From assembly GCF_022605165.1 (NCBI RefSeq), contig NC_063070.1, positions 2,170,001 through 2,234,000 of the forward strand: a stretch of 64,000 nucleotides of DNA, in the 5' to 3' direction. The notes below the pieces were generated by a model, which was given only the letters and a program-made list of their open reading frames with translations, made no database searches and was not told the origin of the DNA. This DNA is from Purpureocillium takamizusanense. Its lineage: Eukaryota > Ascomycota > Sordariomycetes > Hypocreales > Ophiocordycipitaceae. Of the stretch, positions 1 through 12,131 are shown piece after piece (within the stretch, counting starts at the first letter, position 1; the number at the start of each line of letters is the position of its first letter). Made by a program: the position numbers and the translations under genes.

Positions 1-2812
1 CCGCCGCCGCCGCCGCCATCCTGCCTCGCTCGGCTCCCCTCCCCGATCCTGCGCGACAGCGCGTGAACCCCATCGGGCGATGGAGCGCGCCTGGCCACCT
101 GTCCGCGTGCGCCGGTGCAGGACACGTCAACAAGCGCGGAACGACGACGTCGACGTCGACGACGACGATGGCTGGAAGAGGGGGGATCGGCTGGGGTCAC
201 GCAGCACTCACAAGCATGTGGAGGGCGGGAAAGAACAACAACAACAACAGCACTCATTTTCACACACACCCACACTCGCGAGACTAGGTACGAATGGGAC
301 GGGAGAGGTCTATTGATTGACTAACTGTTGGGGACGAATACAGAAGGAGGAGGAGGTTGTACCGCACCAGATGACCCGTGACGACGAGGTGATGCCGCTG
401 TGACGACGGATGCGACGACGCAACGTGCACGCCCCGCGGTCTAAGTTACTGTCTGCCTGCCCGCCCGCCCGTTCACACTCGCCTCTGCCCGCGGCAGTCT
501 CGTGCACCAACACGCAGCCCCGTTGGCGCCGTGATCGTTTGATCGATCCTTGCGTACTCATTAGCCGAGCCATGGGCATGGCAGGGTGTCAAGCTCGGCT
601 AACGAAATGTGCGTGCAACCTACCAAACTGCCTGGGGCATTCGTCTGGTGGACTGCTTGGTAGCTGGGGGTGTATTGCCACTACCGGCAGGCGGCGGTGG
701 GGGGCGTTGACCACTGCCGACAGCGGCCACCATCACCTCATGCAGCAGCGCCGTACGATGGAGCGAGCGCAGCGACCAAGTGCAGTCAGTCAGTCAGTCT
801 TAGTACTTACCTCACGACCGACCGGCCGACCGACCTGGCGGCAGACGCAGGAGCTGCGACCATCCGCGCACAGGCCTGCCTAGCCATGATTTATCATCAG
901 GCAAAGTCGATATTGTTGTCCTTGTCACTACTAATCACAACTCGAGGGAGGATCCTGTGCCGGAGCTCAAGTGGACGGACGGACAGACGGACGGGCATGG
1001 ACGAAGCCTGTATGAGGCGCCTCGTCAGGTGAGCCTCATATCCACCGTTTACTACTTACATGCTTACGCCCGCGCGGGGACATACAGTACCTGCGTACGG
1101 CACTTGCTTGAATTCCATCGGCCCGGCCGGCGCAGGCAGCATCAATATGTATCAACATGTAAGCATGTCGAGACTGACAAACCACGACTTCGCCGCTCAG
1201 ACGCCGCTCGCTGTCCCTGCCACCGCGTCGCCTCCAGGGGCTGAAGGGAGCCTGCTGCCCTGCGCGCTTCTTGTCGTCGTCCAGGGGCGCATCGTGTGTG
1301 TGCATGCACGCATGCATGCAATACACGCCCCACGATGCGCTCTCTCGGCCCGTTAACTATCGTCGGTGCCGTGCCCACGGGCCCATGTTCCATGTCGGCG
1401 CATCTGCCGCAGATGGACATGGGAGGTGCAATTATCTTGCCTTGTGCTGTCGTGCATGCCGATTCCCTCCGGAGAGATCAACTCGCGCACCTTGAGCGGC
1501 GTATCGACCTGCGTGGCTGTGAGCAACTGGCGGTCCTTCACCCCCCATCTCTTCGGGGTACGCTTCGGCCATGCGTGTTCGGACCCGACACAAATCCAGC
1601 GCGTTCGGAGAGGGAACACACATGTGGCGGAGCGGCAGGCTAAATGAGGAGAGCCGCGAGATTATCTACCAAGATTATCTCGCGCCCTGTGCGACTGACA
1701 CCCAGTGTTGTTAGTAGACGATGACCGTAGGTAGGTAGTATGCAGTCAGTGCCCCCCGTGACTCGACTGTTGTTTGTTCCCATCCGTCGATCCAAGCCGT
1801 GGCAGTTGTCATAGACGAAGTAGAGTGCGGCCTGTTCTCGGGAGTCTGCTCGAGGCGCGATAGCCACTTTCCACCTTTGGTATGGGGATGAAGCATGGCT
1901 GTCAAGCGGTGCCATCACGACAGTGTGGTGGTGAATTTCAAGGCCAGACGAAGCGATGAGTGGGAGCCCGCCTGGCGTAACGAATGAGACCACGCTCTAT
2001 TCTGGAGCTGTAGGGGCTGGTGAGCTTGAGATATGACGATTGCATTGCAGCCTGGGGATACGAGAGCCGGATCGTCCGGGCCACAACCGACGAGGAAATA
2101 ACTATAGTGGACAACGAGTTTCCCAAGTGCAAGAGCTAGCAGTTCAGTAGTACTAGTAGGCCCAAAGACTCGTCGAAACGGCATGAATCTTGAAGGTGCG
2201 CTGCTCACGCGTTCCCGAGATCCGTCAGACGGCATGCAGAGTCGAGGATCGCTGTGAATCGATGGCAGAGGGGGTCCTTATTAGTCTCGTGGCGGCCGCC
2301 CGCCCGTTGACAGACGCCACACGATCTAGTTAGTTGATGAGATCGCACGGCAACGGTCCACCTCCAGGCTCTCGCTCTCGCACTGCGCAAGTTGTCTTGT
2401 CTGCTGCTGCTGCGTCTTGATCGAGCCCAGTGCAATGGGCTATCTAACAAAAGTCAATCGCGATTTCCATTCATCATCGCCCGCGGATGATATAGCACCT
2501 TTGTAGCAAACCATGCTACGTCTTTCAGCTTGCGTTTAAACCTTCTTTTTACGGTTATCGGCTGTACGCGCCGGTTGCCTGCAACACTCACGTTCTCTTT
2601 ATACGCGGGTTTGCATGGGGACGTCATTCGGCTCTCCAGTGATTCGTTCCACGTTGAATCGCGCTTACTTACAGTCGTCTCTTGTTCGTCGACCCAAAGA
2701 TGAACATATTAGCTAGACGGGTCGCCTCCTCCAGCCACAGGCTGGCGGTTGTCTGCGGCATCCTTGTCGGAAATATGACAATCTGATGAGCAAGACTTAG
2801 AAGCAACAAGTC
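1..2812. other. Gene-free left flank
   Basis: No reading frame here has a recognisable domain, a plausible start or codon use like the neighbouring genes. The left end is a short CCG triplet run, and GT/CA-rich and GAC-rich simple sequence is scattered through it. The last 400 bases or so are richer in A and T and include a TTTATACG stretch near 2598, so they probably form the promoter and leader of the ATPase gene that starts at 2813. Confidence 0.5.
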
Positions 2813-4690
2813 ATGCTCGGCAAATCTGCGACCCCAGAAAAGGCCGTCGCGCCTAGTGGCAACGACATCTTGTCTCGGGCGGCGCACGCGCTCACAGCCC
2901 AAGATGTGGTGCGAGAACTGCACACGGACGAAAAGAACGGCCTGACCCAAGAAGAAGCGGCCGAGCGGTTGACGAGGTACGGGCCAAACGAATTCGGCGA
3001 AGAGACGCCCATTCGGCTGCTCAAGATTCTTTTCGCCCAGTTGTTCAACGCCATGACCCTTGTAAGCCGCGAGCGACCTACCTCCTCTATGTGAGGCGAT
3101 GGACTTGCACCACGACGAGCAGGCAAAAACCACCAACCCACCTATATATATATATAGTATAAAATGGCCGCTGACCAACACGCGTACTTGGGTGCCAGGT
3201 GCTCGCATTAGCTCTCGCCGCCAGCTTCGCCATCCGGGCCTGGGTCGAGGGCGGCGTCTTGGCGGCCCTCATCCTCATCGACATCGTCATCGGCTTCTTC
3301 CAGGACCTACAAGCAGCCAGGATCGTCGCGTCCCTGGAGTCGTTGCACTCGCCGACGGCCCACGTCTGGCGCGGCGGCCTGTACGAGACCCGAGAAGCGA
3401 CCGCCGTCGTGCCGGGCGACGTCATCGAGTTCAAGACGGGAGACAAGATCCCCGCGGATGCCCGCCTGATCGACTCGGTCGTCCTGGAGACGGACGAGGC
3501 CCTGCTCACCGGCGAGAGCCTGCCGGTCCAGAAGAACCACGCCGCGATACTGGGCGACCCGGACGTCTCCCCCGGGGACCAGTCGAACGTCGTCTTCTCT
3601 TCGACGGTCGTCACCAAGGGCCGTGGACGCGCGGTCGTGTTCGCCACGGGCTCCTTCACCGAGATCGGGGTCATAGCAGCCGCGCTGCGGATGAATCAAG
3701 CCGAACACCCTGAGGACGACGAGCTTAGGCGTGCCCGTGATGGCGGTGGTAGAGTGCCCGTTCTCGCGTACCTGAAGACTGGTTTCCGCAAGGTCTGGAG
3801 GGCCATCGGAAAGTTCCTGGGACTGACGGTCGGCACGCCCCTGCAACGCAAGCTCTGGAGGCCCTCGGAGGGGTTACGAGTAAGTACGGCCTGCCTCCCA
3901 ACAAAGCCTGGCTGGCGGTTCGATGATCGACCATTATCATCAAGGTGGCAGGCAAGCACAGCGCTGACGTGTTTTTCTCTCCCATGTCACAGACATCTGC
4001 TCGGACAAGACGGGGACTCTGACCCAAGGCAGGATGGTGGCCAAAGCCGCGTGGATCCCCGGCCACGGCACCTACTTTGTCGATTCGGGCGACCAGCCCT
4101 ACAACCCCGACGTGGGCGAAGTTGAGTTCACCGCGGGCGAGCCGTCCGACCGCGATGCTCCGGCAGCCATTGCCCTGCCGGCGGAGAAGCCGCAACATGA
4201 CGGAGGAGGTGCCTACCATTACCTCAACATCGCCGCCTTGGCCAACAATGCAAGTTTGGAAAAGGACGACGGCGACGACGATAGCGACGAGAATGCGGTC
4301 GAGCCTTGGAAGGCAAAGGGTGACCCGACAGAAATCGCCATTCTTGTCTTTTCCTTTCGATTCGGGCACCGCGACGATTCGGCTCTCCCGATGCTCGACT
4401 GGGACAAGGTGGCAGAGTTTCCGTTTGACTCGACCGTCAAGCTCATGTCCGTCGTCTGCAGGCATCGAGAATCCGGCGAGCTGCAGCTCTTCACCAAGGG
4501 CGCTACAGAAAGGGTCATGGAGCGCTGCACCACCATGTCCAGCCGCGGCGACACGACCGAGGACATGAATAGCGAAACGACTCTGGCCATCGCGGCGAAC
4601 GCAAAGGCTCTCGCACAAGACGGTCTACGCGTTCTGGCCCTGGCGAGTAAGCCCGTGCCACCCACCCCTGCGCGGCCTCAAGGAAGAGGG

Positions 4691-4725
<35 letters not shown>

Positions 4726-6171
4726 AAAGATGCACGCCCTCCCACGGGAGCACTTCGAGCGCGGCCTCATCTTCCGCGGCCTGATTGGCATCTACGACCC
4801 CCCGCGGCCCGAATCGAAGCCCAGCGTGCAAAAGTGCCACCAGGCCGGCATCCAGGTACACATGCTGACGGGCGACCACATCGACACGGCGCGCGCCATC
4901 GCGCACGAGGTCGGCATCCTGCCGCCGCCGCACCGGCAGGACGCGCTGCTGCAGTCCGCCCCGGCGGCCCGCACGACCGTCATGACGGCCCGCGACTTCG
5001 ACGCCCTGTCCGACGCGCACATCGACGCCAAGCTGCCGCAGCTGCCGCTCGTGGTGGCGCGGTGCACGCCCGCGACAAAGGTGCGCATGGTGGACGCGCT
5101 GCACCGGCGCGGGCGCTACGTGGCCATGACGGGCGACGGCGTCAACGACAGCCCGAGCCTGCAGCGGGCCGACATTGGCATCGCCATGGGGCCCAACGGG
5201 AGCGACGTCGCCAAGTCCGCCTCGGACATTATCCTCATGGACGACAACTTTGCGAGTATCCTCAACGCCGTCGAGGAAGGGCGGAGGATCTTTGACAACG
5301 TGCAAAAGTTCATGCTCCACGTGCTGGCGGCGAATGTCGGCCTCGTCATCACGCTGCTGGTCGGCCTGGCGTTTAGGGACGACGAAGACCTGTCCGTCTT
5401 TCCGCTCTCGCCCGTCGAGATCCTCTTTATGATGCTCGTGGCGGGTGCCTTTACCGAGAACGGCCTCGGGTTCGAGGCCGCGTCGCCCGATATCCTCAGG
5501 AGGCCGCCTCAGAACGTGAGCACTCGCGCACCGCGCTCCTTCATGTCCCCAGCGACATGGGACATTGTGTTCCGTACATACTGACCATCGTTTTTCCTTC
5601 TTCTTCTTGTTAGCTCAAACACGGCATGCTGCCCCCCGAGTTCTGGGCCGACCTCATCGTATACGGACTCATCATGGCCGTGTGCCTGCTCGGCTCCTTC
5701 GTCATCGTCCTCTACGGCCTGTACGGCGGCAAGCTGGGCGATGACTGCAACATCGAGTACTCGGACGCGTGCGGCGCCGCCTTCCGCGCCCGCTCGACCT
5801 GCTACGTCGTCATGATGTGGATCTTCCTCTTCTTCGCCTGGGAGCTCATCGACAGCCGGCGCTCCTTCTTCTACGGCGCGCTCGCGGACCCCAACGCCTG
5901 GAGGCGGCGCCTCACCGACAATAAGCCGCTGTTCTGGTCCGTCGTCGTGGGCGTAGTCATCGTGTTCCCCACCATCTACATCCCCGGCCTCAACCACGAT
6001 GCCTTCCTGCACGGCGCCATCGACAAGGAGTGGGGCATCGTGTTTGCCCTCTTCTTCTTCTTCCTTGGCTCGTGCGAGGTCTGGAAGTGGCAGAAGAGGG
6101 CGTTCCTGAGACGGAGGCATCTGATGGTCGAGAGCGAGCAGGACGTCGCGGACCGTGACCTGGAGCGATGA
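2813..6171 (+). CDS. ENA-type P-type cation ATPase lacking the M3-M4 block
   Basis: This is a plasma-membrane P-type ATPase of the fungal IID (ENA) class, whose members export Na+ or K+. Exons are 2813-3061, 3199-3883 (or 3879), 3993-5515 and 5614-6171. Visible landmarks are the cation-ATPase N-terminus, M1-M2, the TGES loop (LLTGESLP), the phosphorylation site DKTGTLT (Asp about 316), KGA in the nucleotide domain, TGDGVND (about 691-697) and C-terminal helices M5-M10. A run of Asp encoded by GAC repeats lies near 4691-4722. Conserved GTPLQRKL (ending 3855) is followed at once, in a shifted frame, by LEALGGVT (from 3855), which normally sits about 70 residues later. M3, M4 and the ion-binding P-x-x-L motif are therefore missing. 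With the strong donor GTAAGT (3880) the frame stops within about ten codons of the next exon. A weaker donor GTACGG (3884) restores the frame and gives 1004 aa, but still without M3-M4. The family is certain; function is doubtful. Confidence 0.85.
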
Positions 6172-8737
6172 TGCCACGGCGGGAGACGCATCTCGGTCGG
6201 GATTCTGCGTCTCTGAGCGACGCATTAGTAGGGGCCCAAGAATGCAAGGTAGAGGCGCCGCCGACGCATCCAACAATTAACGTCTCCGTCGGGCTGGAGG
6301 GGAAAAAAAAAAAAGAGTAGCCAGCCCGGCGGCGGCTCATCAAGTCAACAAGGACCATGGTCCTTGGGGCTGGCTATCCATGTCCAGGCCCGAGCTGCTC
6401 ATTTCACGTAACAGAGGTCACTGCGCGCGAACAACAGTGTGTGGGGCTAGTAGATTTCCAATGCCATGTATTATTCAGCATCACGAACAAGGAAATCGTC
6501 GCGCGCGCGCAGCCAGACTACTCAACTGTACGTAGACATACGATACGTACCACACAATACGTGCCAGCAAAACCTCAGCAAGATTGGCAAGAGTCAAGCT
6601 TGGGTGTCTCATTCCGCTTGCCCTTCCCGTCCGATTCCCGAGCAGACGCCCACGGCGATTGGCCCACAGCAGGGCCACTATCCGATGGCGGAGCTAATTC
6701 CCCCAGCCAGCCCAAACACACGATCTGCCACTGTCGAGTGGGTTGAGACAAGTATTCACGGGATGGCTCATCCGGGTCGCCGTGATTGGGCGGGCTTTGT
6801 CGGAGGGAGAGACGGCTATGACGAACGAGGTATTGCTGACTGGGTACTATTACCAAGTTGGTGGCACGCGCTGTAGTACGTTAGTAGTACGTAGCCGGTG
6901 GGCGCGCGGATTGGAACCGTTCCCGTCATGCACATCAAATCGAGAGAAGAGCCTCCTCCCTCGTTCAGCCCTGCGCAGGGGCCGGGGGGGAGGGGGGAGA
7001 AGAGTAAAGACACCCGCCGCCACCGCTTGTACCACCACGCAGGGGAAGAAGTGTCGTCGTGGTCGTCGTTGTCGTCGGCCCGGCTGGCTAGCTGGCTGCA
7101 AGCTGCTACGCACTGCCGCCGCCGCCGCCGCTGCTACCGGTACTAGCAGTACTCCGTACTAGCCGGTAGTATTACTAGGTACCTCACAAGCACGCATTCA
7201 TGCTCAACAATTCGAGGTGCCACCACTAGGTCCGCTACGCTAGTACCTGCCTAGTACCTACCCACGACCTGCCACCACCCCCAAGTGCCGGAGACAGGCA
7301 CGCACCTACCACCACAAAATAATTGGGGATTGATGAAGCGCATGCGAGCCCGCCCCGTTCCATCTGCCTGCCTGCCTGCCTGCCTGCGCTCTCGAACCCA
7401 CACCGCTTCCAAGCTCCCGCGGATCTGAGCCGGGCTCCATCCATGCGGTACACACTGATTACCTACGAAGTACTAACGTACATCCAAGTTGCCCCAATGG
7501 ATCTGTCCTGAGGTATAATGCGTTGCTTGCCGGCCGGCCGGCCGGTCAGCCAGCCGGTCAGCCAGCCAGCCGGGCCCTCCTCGCCCGGCTACAGCGCGCC
7601 CCCACCATACCAGCACCGGGTATCTTTAGCAGTTGCCTCTGTACAGGTCAGTCTCAGTAGGGCTATACCCGTCATCGCCGCCGCCGCCGCCGTCTTGGCT
7701 ACTACCTCACTACTACCAACTAACCACATCACCCGCGCCGCGCCCATGCCAACACACACACACACACACACACATACGCACATGCACACTGCCGCTGCGA
7801 TGAAAAATGGCCTTATTTCTGCTGACCACCAAGAAACTGGCCCAGCATCAACGCATCAGAGAACCGAAGAGGGGGGGGGGCCAAAAAAAAGAAGTCGTGC
7901 CCACCCACTCTGGACCACTCCCCCTCTGCCCCCCTCCCCCATTCGGCCCTACTGGAGGCTAATTGGATCGGGCCACCGCGCACGCGCGCCTGCTGCTCGC
8001 CTGGGACGAGAGCAGAACACTCCCTCCCCCTCCTTCCCCAGGTTGGGCTGGCAAATGACCGCGTTATGGATAGGTAAGCAGCTATGCCCGCCAGGACACT
8101 CTCACTCAGGCCAGGGCTGTATAGTGCTCTGCCGCAGACGCCAGTCCCATTGCGATTTACTTCTCCCATAACGTACGTCATGTGATGCACACACAAGACA
8201 CGGTGCATGCTGCAATGCAAGTTTTATTCATGTTTTTTCGGCTCTCTACCAGTTACCGTAGCAGTAGCGGTCTGCCATGAGCCCTTTGGTCTTTTTGCAA
8301 AGCTCTTTTGTGGGGGAGCGCGCCGAGCGCCCAACACTTTTCATCAATTCTTCCCTGCTGCCCGCGCGGCTTTTGCTGCCATGCCATGCATGCCATCCAC
8401 ACACGCCACCTCGCCGCCGCCGCCACCCGCATTTTGTCTTGCCTCTGCCTGCCCCTGGTCGCGTCGTCCGAGGTCGCCCTCGGCGCGATCCCGTCTTGCT
8501 TCCCTAGTAACCAGTACACACTGCCACTGCCCGACGTGATGCGTAGCTCCCGCGGGAGATGCCCAAAGAAACGTGAGACCGTGGTATCATTCCAAGCAAC
8601 GCCTCGCAGTGCTGAAAAATCAGGGAAAGGTAAAAAAAAAAGGGAAAAGAGACATTAATTGTTGGTTGGTTGTTGGTTGAGGCTGCCGCGCCCCTGTCGT
8701 CGTAATATTATGCGAGCCATAAGACGTCGCAGCGCGT
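6172..8737. other. Gene-free intergenic region
   Basis: No supported gene. It holds GTAC-rich short motifs (6876-6896, 7149-7162, 7236-7260, 7469-7490), TGCC and CCGG tetranucleotide runs (7365-7385, 7528-7545), an AC dinucleotide tract (about 7751-7773), an A12 run near 6303-6314 and a G-run near 7870-7879. Reading frames crossing it encode only low-complexity Pro/Ser/His/Arg sequence. Confidence 0.5.
7134..7169. repeat. Short inverted repeat around TACTCCGTA
   Basis: CTACCGG (7134-7140) and its exact reverse complement CCGGTAG (7163-7169) flank a GTAC-rich centre that contains AGTACTCCGTACT, itself nearly palindromic. The two arms extend further with TACTAG/CTAG. It could form a cruciform or be a protein-binding site. 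No function is known to me. Confidence 0.5.
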
Positions 8738-10564
8738 TCACCACCCTTTAGAGTGGTATCCGTTGAGAGCCTCCTTGGAAAAGTACTGGTTCCAGCTGGT
8801 CGTGTCGTCCTCCTTGTCCTTCATGCACGCCTTCTCCGGGTACTGCTTGAGGTTGGCCACGTCGTGCGAGGTGTGTCGCCGCTTGAGCACCGCGTTGGCC
8901 GTCGATGACTTTTGCTGCCGCTCCCAGAGCAGGTGACGGCGAAGGGACTCGGTCAGCTCCGTCGCCAGCATGTTGCGTCGCGTCGTGCGCGGCGACAGCG
9001 CCGCCTGGGCGTGCACGTGGTTGGGTGCCGCCACGATGGGCTGGGCACTGGACCGCGGGATCTCGCTGATGGGCTTGAGGGCGTGGTGCTGGTGATGCCG
9101 CATGCCCTTCATCATGAGCGGCGCCTCGTCCGAGTCGTTGGGCGAGCCACCCAGCGACGGCGCGCTCGGGCCAGCGCGCGTCCGCGGGATGGCCGACGTC
9201 GACTGCGACGCGTGGTTGCCGAGCGCCTTGGCACGGTCGTTTTGCGCCATCATGATGCTGATGAGGGACGGCCGCGACGTCAGGTTGGCCTTGGACGGCA
9301 CCCGCTGGAACATGTTCTCTTCGGCGACACTCGACTTGGCGCTGTCCTCGACAGAGTCCTCCCAGTCGGATGAGTCGTCGTCGTCGTCTATGGCACTCTC
9401 GTCCACATACTCGGCCTCTGTGTCGGAGTCAATGGCCGGGTCGCTCTGATCAATGGTCCGCGTCGTCACGTGGTTGCTGAAGGATGCCTGCTTCTTGGCC
9501 AGACCCGCCGGTCGCGGGGAGGCAATGGCGCTCTTGAGGGAAGACTCCTCGCCCGAAGAGCCGCCGAGCGTGAACATGGACTTCTTGGCGGCGATGGCGG
9601 CGGCCACAGGTGGCACGGGCGCCTTGAGGTTGTCCACGCTCTGACCCTGCTCGCTTGAGGAGCACGAGCCGCCCAGAGCGAACCTGGCCGGCTGCTTCTT
9701 AGGCTGCACGGGCTTGGCCGCGGGCGAGGAGCTCGGCTCGGGGATGGCGTCGTGCGTCGCTTGCGGGAAAGCCGTCAACTGGGCGGCGGCGGGCGAGAAG
9801 CCTCGCACCACGTTGGCGGCCCGCGGCCGCGGCGGCGAGGCCTGCGAGCCGTCCGACTGCCTGTCTGAGTCCTTGGACGGCGACTGCGATTCCGTCGTGG
9901 TGGAGCCGGACCGCTCAAAGGCGGGTGCCGGGATGGGAAACTCCTTGTGGGTGGCGGGAGCGAAAGTGGCGGCGGGCGTCATCGTTTGCTGCGTGGTGGG
10001 CGCCGACAAGGGCGCCTTGTCCTTGACGATGGACACAATCATCTTCTCAAAGTCGTCGGAGCTGATGTGGCGATCGCGCTTGCTGCGGCTGCTCGTCGAG
10101 GAATCCATGCGTCGTATCCTGGGGCGGATCTCGAGGGGAGCAGACACTGACGTGAACTCGACGGCCTCGTCCTCGAGCGAGTCGACGCTGCCCGAGAGCT
10201 GGGGGACGTCGGGTAACCTCGCCTCGGAGGGGACGTCCTGGGGGAGGGTCTGGGTGGCGGTGGTGGCGGTCGCGGCCGCGGAAATCTCGTGCGTCTTGGC
10301 CTCGTCGTCGTTCTCTAGGAGCTGTTCTCTTTGCCACAGGCGCCAGCTCAAGTTCTCTAATCTCCGGCCTTGCTCGACAGAATCTGCGCAGCGGGAAAAG
10401 ACTGGTGGCGGTGCGGTCAGCGTCGTGGTCCTCCAATCGGTCCGAGCCGGCACAGGAAACCTACCCGTCCACATGCTATACAGGTTTGCAGGATTGGCCG
10501 TGTCGACCTTGTGGATGACGTTGGCGTCGACGGTTAAGACGTGCGTGTCTAACCTATACGGCAT
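8738..10564 (-). CDS. AreA-GATA-like (DUF1752) / DUF3295 regulatory protein
   Basis: A 587-aa protein in two exons, 10564-10465 and 10401-8738; the 63-nt intron has donor GTAGGT, branch CTGAC and acceptor CAG. Splicing joins MWT to VFSRCADSVEQGRRLENLSWRLW, the conserved short helix of the AreA GATA-like domain (PF08550), at about residues 34-60. The middle is disordered and rich in Ser, Ala, Pro and acidic residues. The C-terminus carries the DUF3295 signature, with TSHDVANLKQYP and a terminal WNQYF...YHSKGW. The start at 10564 (MPYRLDTHVL) is chosen because upstream in-frame codons come only from GT/GA microsatellite and read as His-Thr repeats. The zinc finger of true AreA is absent, so it is not a DNA-binding GATA factor by itself. 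From memory, related proteins include Mks1-like regulators of nitrogen/TOR or retrograde signalling. That role is an inference. Confidence 0.8.
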   Translation of the reverse strand: MPYRLDTHVLTVDANVIHKVDTANPANLYSMWTGRFPVPARTDWRTTTLTAPPPVFSRCADSVEQGRRLENLSWRLWQREQLLENDDEAKTHEISAAATATTATQTLPQDVPSEARLPDVPQLSGSVDSLEDEAVEFTSVSAPLEIRPRIRRMDSSTSSRSKRDRHISSDDFEKMIVSIVKDKAPLSAPTTQQTMTPAATFAPATHKEFPIPAPAFERSGSTTTESQSPSKDSDRQSDGSQASPPRPRAANVVRGFSPAAAQLTAFPQATHDAIPEPSSSPAAKPVQPKKQPARFALGGSCSSSEQGQSVDNLKAPVPPVAAAIAAKKSMFTLGGSSGEESSLKSAIASPRPAGLAKKQASFSNHVTTRTIDQSDPAIDSDTEAEYVDESAIDDDDDSSDWEDSVEDSAKSSVAEENMFQRVPSKANLTSRPSLISIMMAQNDRAKALGNHASQSTSAIPRTRAGPSAPSLGGSPNDSDEAPLMMKGMRHHQHHALKPISEIPRSSAQPIVAAPNHVHAQAALSPRTTRRNMLATELTESLRRHLLWERQQKSSTANAVLKRRHTSHDVANLKQYPEKACMKDKEDDTTSWNQYFSKEALNGYHSKGW

Positions 10565-10815
10565 GGTGCTGTGAGGAGGAACCAGCCCGGATTGTGCGGT
10601 TTGTGCGTGGCCCAGGTCTATTTGTTCGTTTGCGTTTCGCGGGTTTTTAGGCGATGCCTGCTGGGAGGGGCGTGCGAGGGGTCGCGCGGGCAGTGCTGGC
10701 TGTCTCGACGCTGCTCGTGTGCTCGTGGCAGTCGGCGGGCGGTAGTAGTGGTAGTAGTTGTTGTTGAGTCGATGTGCGAGGCGGCCGTCTGGGGGAGCGA
10801 TGTAGTTATGAAGGC

Positions 10816-10891
10816 ATGTGTGTGTGTGTGTGTGTGCGTGGGTGCGTGCGTGGGTGGGTGAGAGGGAGAGCGTGTGTGTGTGTGTGTGTGT
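10816..10891. repeat. Two TG microsatellite tracts
   Basis: TG dinucleotide runs at about 10816-10837 and 10872-10891 are separated by GTGG/GGGTG-rich sequence, upstream of the DUF3295 gene. They make a long reading frame on the minus strand appear to encode His-Thr repeats that are almost certainly untranslated leader. Confidence 0.8.
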
Positions 10892-12052
10892 TGCGAGTCG
10901 GGTTGGGTGGGTGGATGGGTGGGATGGGGGGTAGACGAGAACCTTAAGGGAGTCAGTCATTCAGTCGCGGGTGCGGTGTACGGAGTACAATGCTACCTGT
11001 GCTTCGCCGGGCCCAACGAGCAAAGGAAGGAGGGAGAAGCAAGGGCCACGAGGGGGGTGTGGGGCGTGGACGTGGGCGTGGACGTGAGCATGGACGGGCG
11101 GAGGGGCGTGAGCGCGGCCAAGAGGGTGCGAGGAGGTACCCAGGTACGTACCCTCGGATCCCGTCTTGAGCATCCTGGGCAGGGCCGGACGGGGGCGCCG
11201 TGCAGGCTCAATTCCAGCCCAAAGTGCCGCGGCCAAGTGGCCGACACTTGCCCGAGAAGAGGCAGTGCGACCCGCCTAGGGACTGGATGCTACCAAATGC
11301 CGCCTAGCTTTCAATTTCAACGCTAGTACCCATCGGGGAGCAACATGGACACGCCCCCATGCCTCCGTTTTCGCCCTGCCAGCCCCGGCTGGTGCCCATG
11401 TGACGGTCGGTCAACCCCCGCCAGCACCCAGCAGGCTCCGTTTCGGCCCCGTCACCGAGGCCTACAATCCAAGCGACCGTGTGCCCAAATGGGCAAGTGG
11501 ACGCACACCTCGGGCGGAGGAGGGAGCGCGACACGGGTACACAGCACACCCTGCGTGAGCAGCAGATGCGGATGGCAAAGCAGTCCAGTCCAGTCCAGAT
11601 CAGTCAGCGCAGCCGCGACGGGGCGGTCGCCGTGATCTCGACCGCGGAGAGCGGAGAGAGAGGGAGCGAAGAGAGGCGGCGTCACGAGGGATTGCCCGAA
11701 ACGGCGGGTCAAGTGAGGGCCTGCTGTGGCCGCGTTCGTTTGTTGCTTCGTTTGCTCCGTTCCAGGCCCCGGGGGGGCTGCGCGGGCCAACACTTGCGGC
11801 GGTCTGCTGGACGCCAGTCGCCCGATTCCAGCGGGCAGGCTGGACCCCGTGGCGATGGCATGGTAATGGGCAATCAATGGCAATGGCAACGGTGGCGGCG
11901 GCGGCGGCGGCGGTGACGGCAGCGGCAGCGGCAGCGGCAGCGGCAAAGGCACGTTGCGACGATGCCTGGAACACGGAGAGCCGACCAAGGGCCGGCCGCG
12001 CACGCAGCGCGAGTCACGCTCGCCCACGGCGATGTGCGTGTGTGCGTGTGTG

Positions 12053-12131
12053 CGCTGCGCTGCGCTGCGCTGCCTTGCCTTGCCTTGCCTCGCCTTGCCC
12101 TGATCTGCCCTGCCCTGCCCTGACCTGCCAT
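12053..12131. repeat. Pentanucleotide tandem array (GCGCT then TGCCT/TGCCC)
   Basis: About four GCGCT units run into a polypyrimidine-rich array of TGCCT and TGCCC units with one CGCCT and one TGATC interruption. It is intergenic, with no coding frame attached. Confidence 0.75.

Noticed and set aside
4834..5295. Overlapping plus-strand frame in the ATPase P-domain
   Set aside because: It is an alternate frame of a highly conserved ATPase region, rich in Arg/Ala/His.
10565..10960. An N-terminal extension of the DUF3295 protein with His-Thr repeats
   Set aside because: It is produced by translating GT and GA microsatellites; the family start MPYRLDTHVL is downstream.
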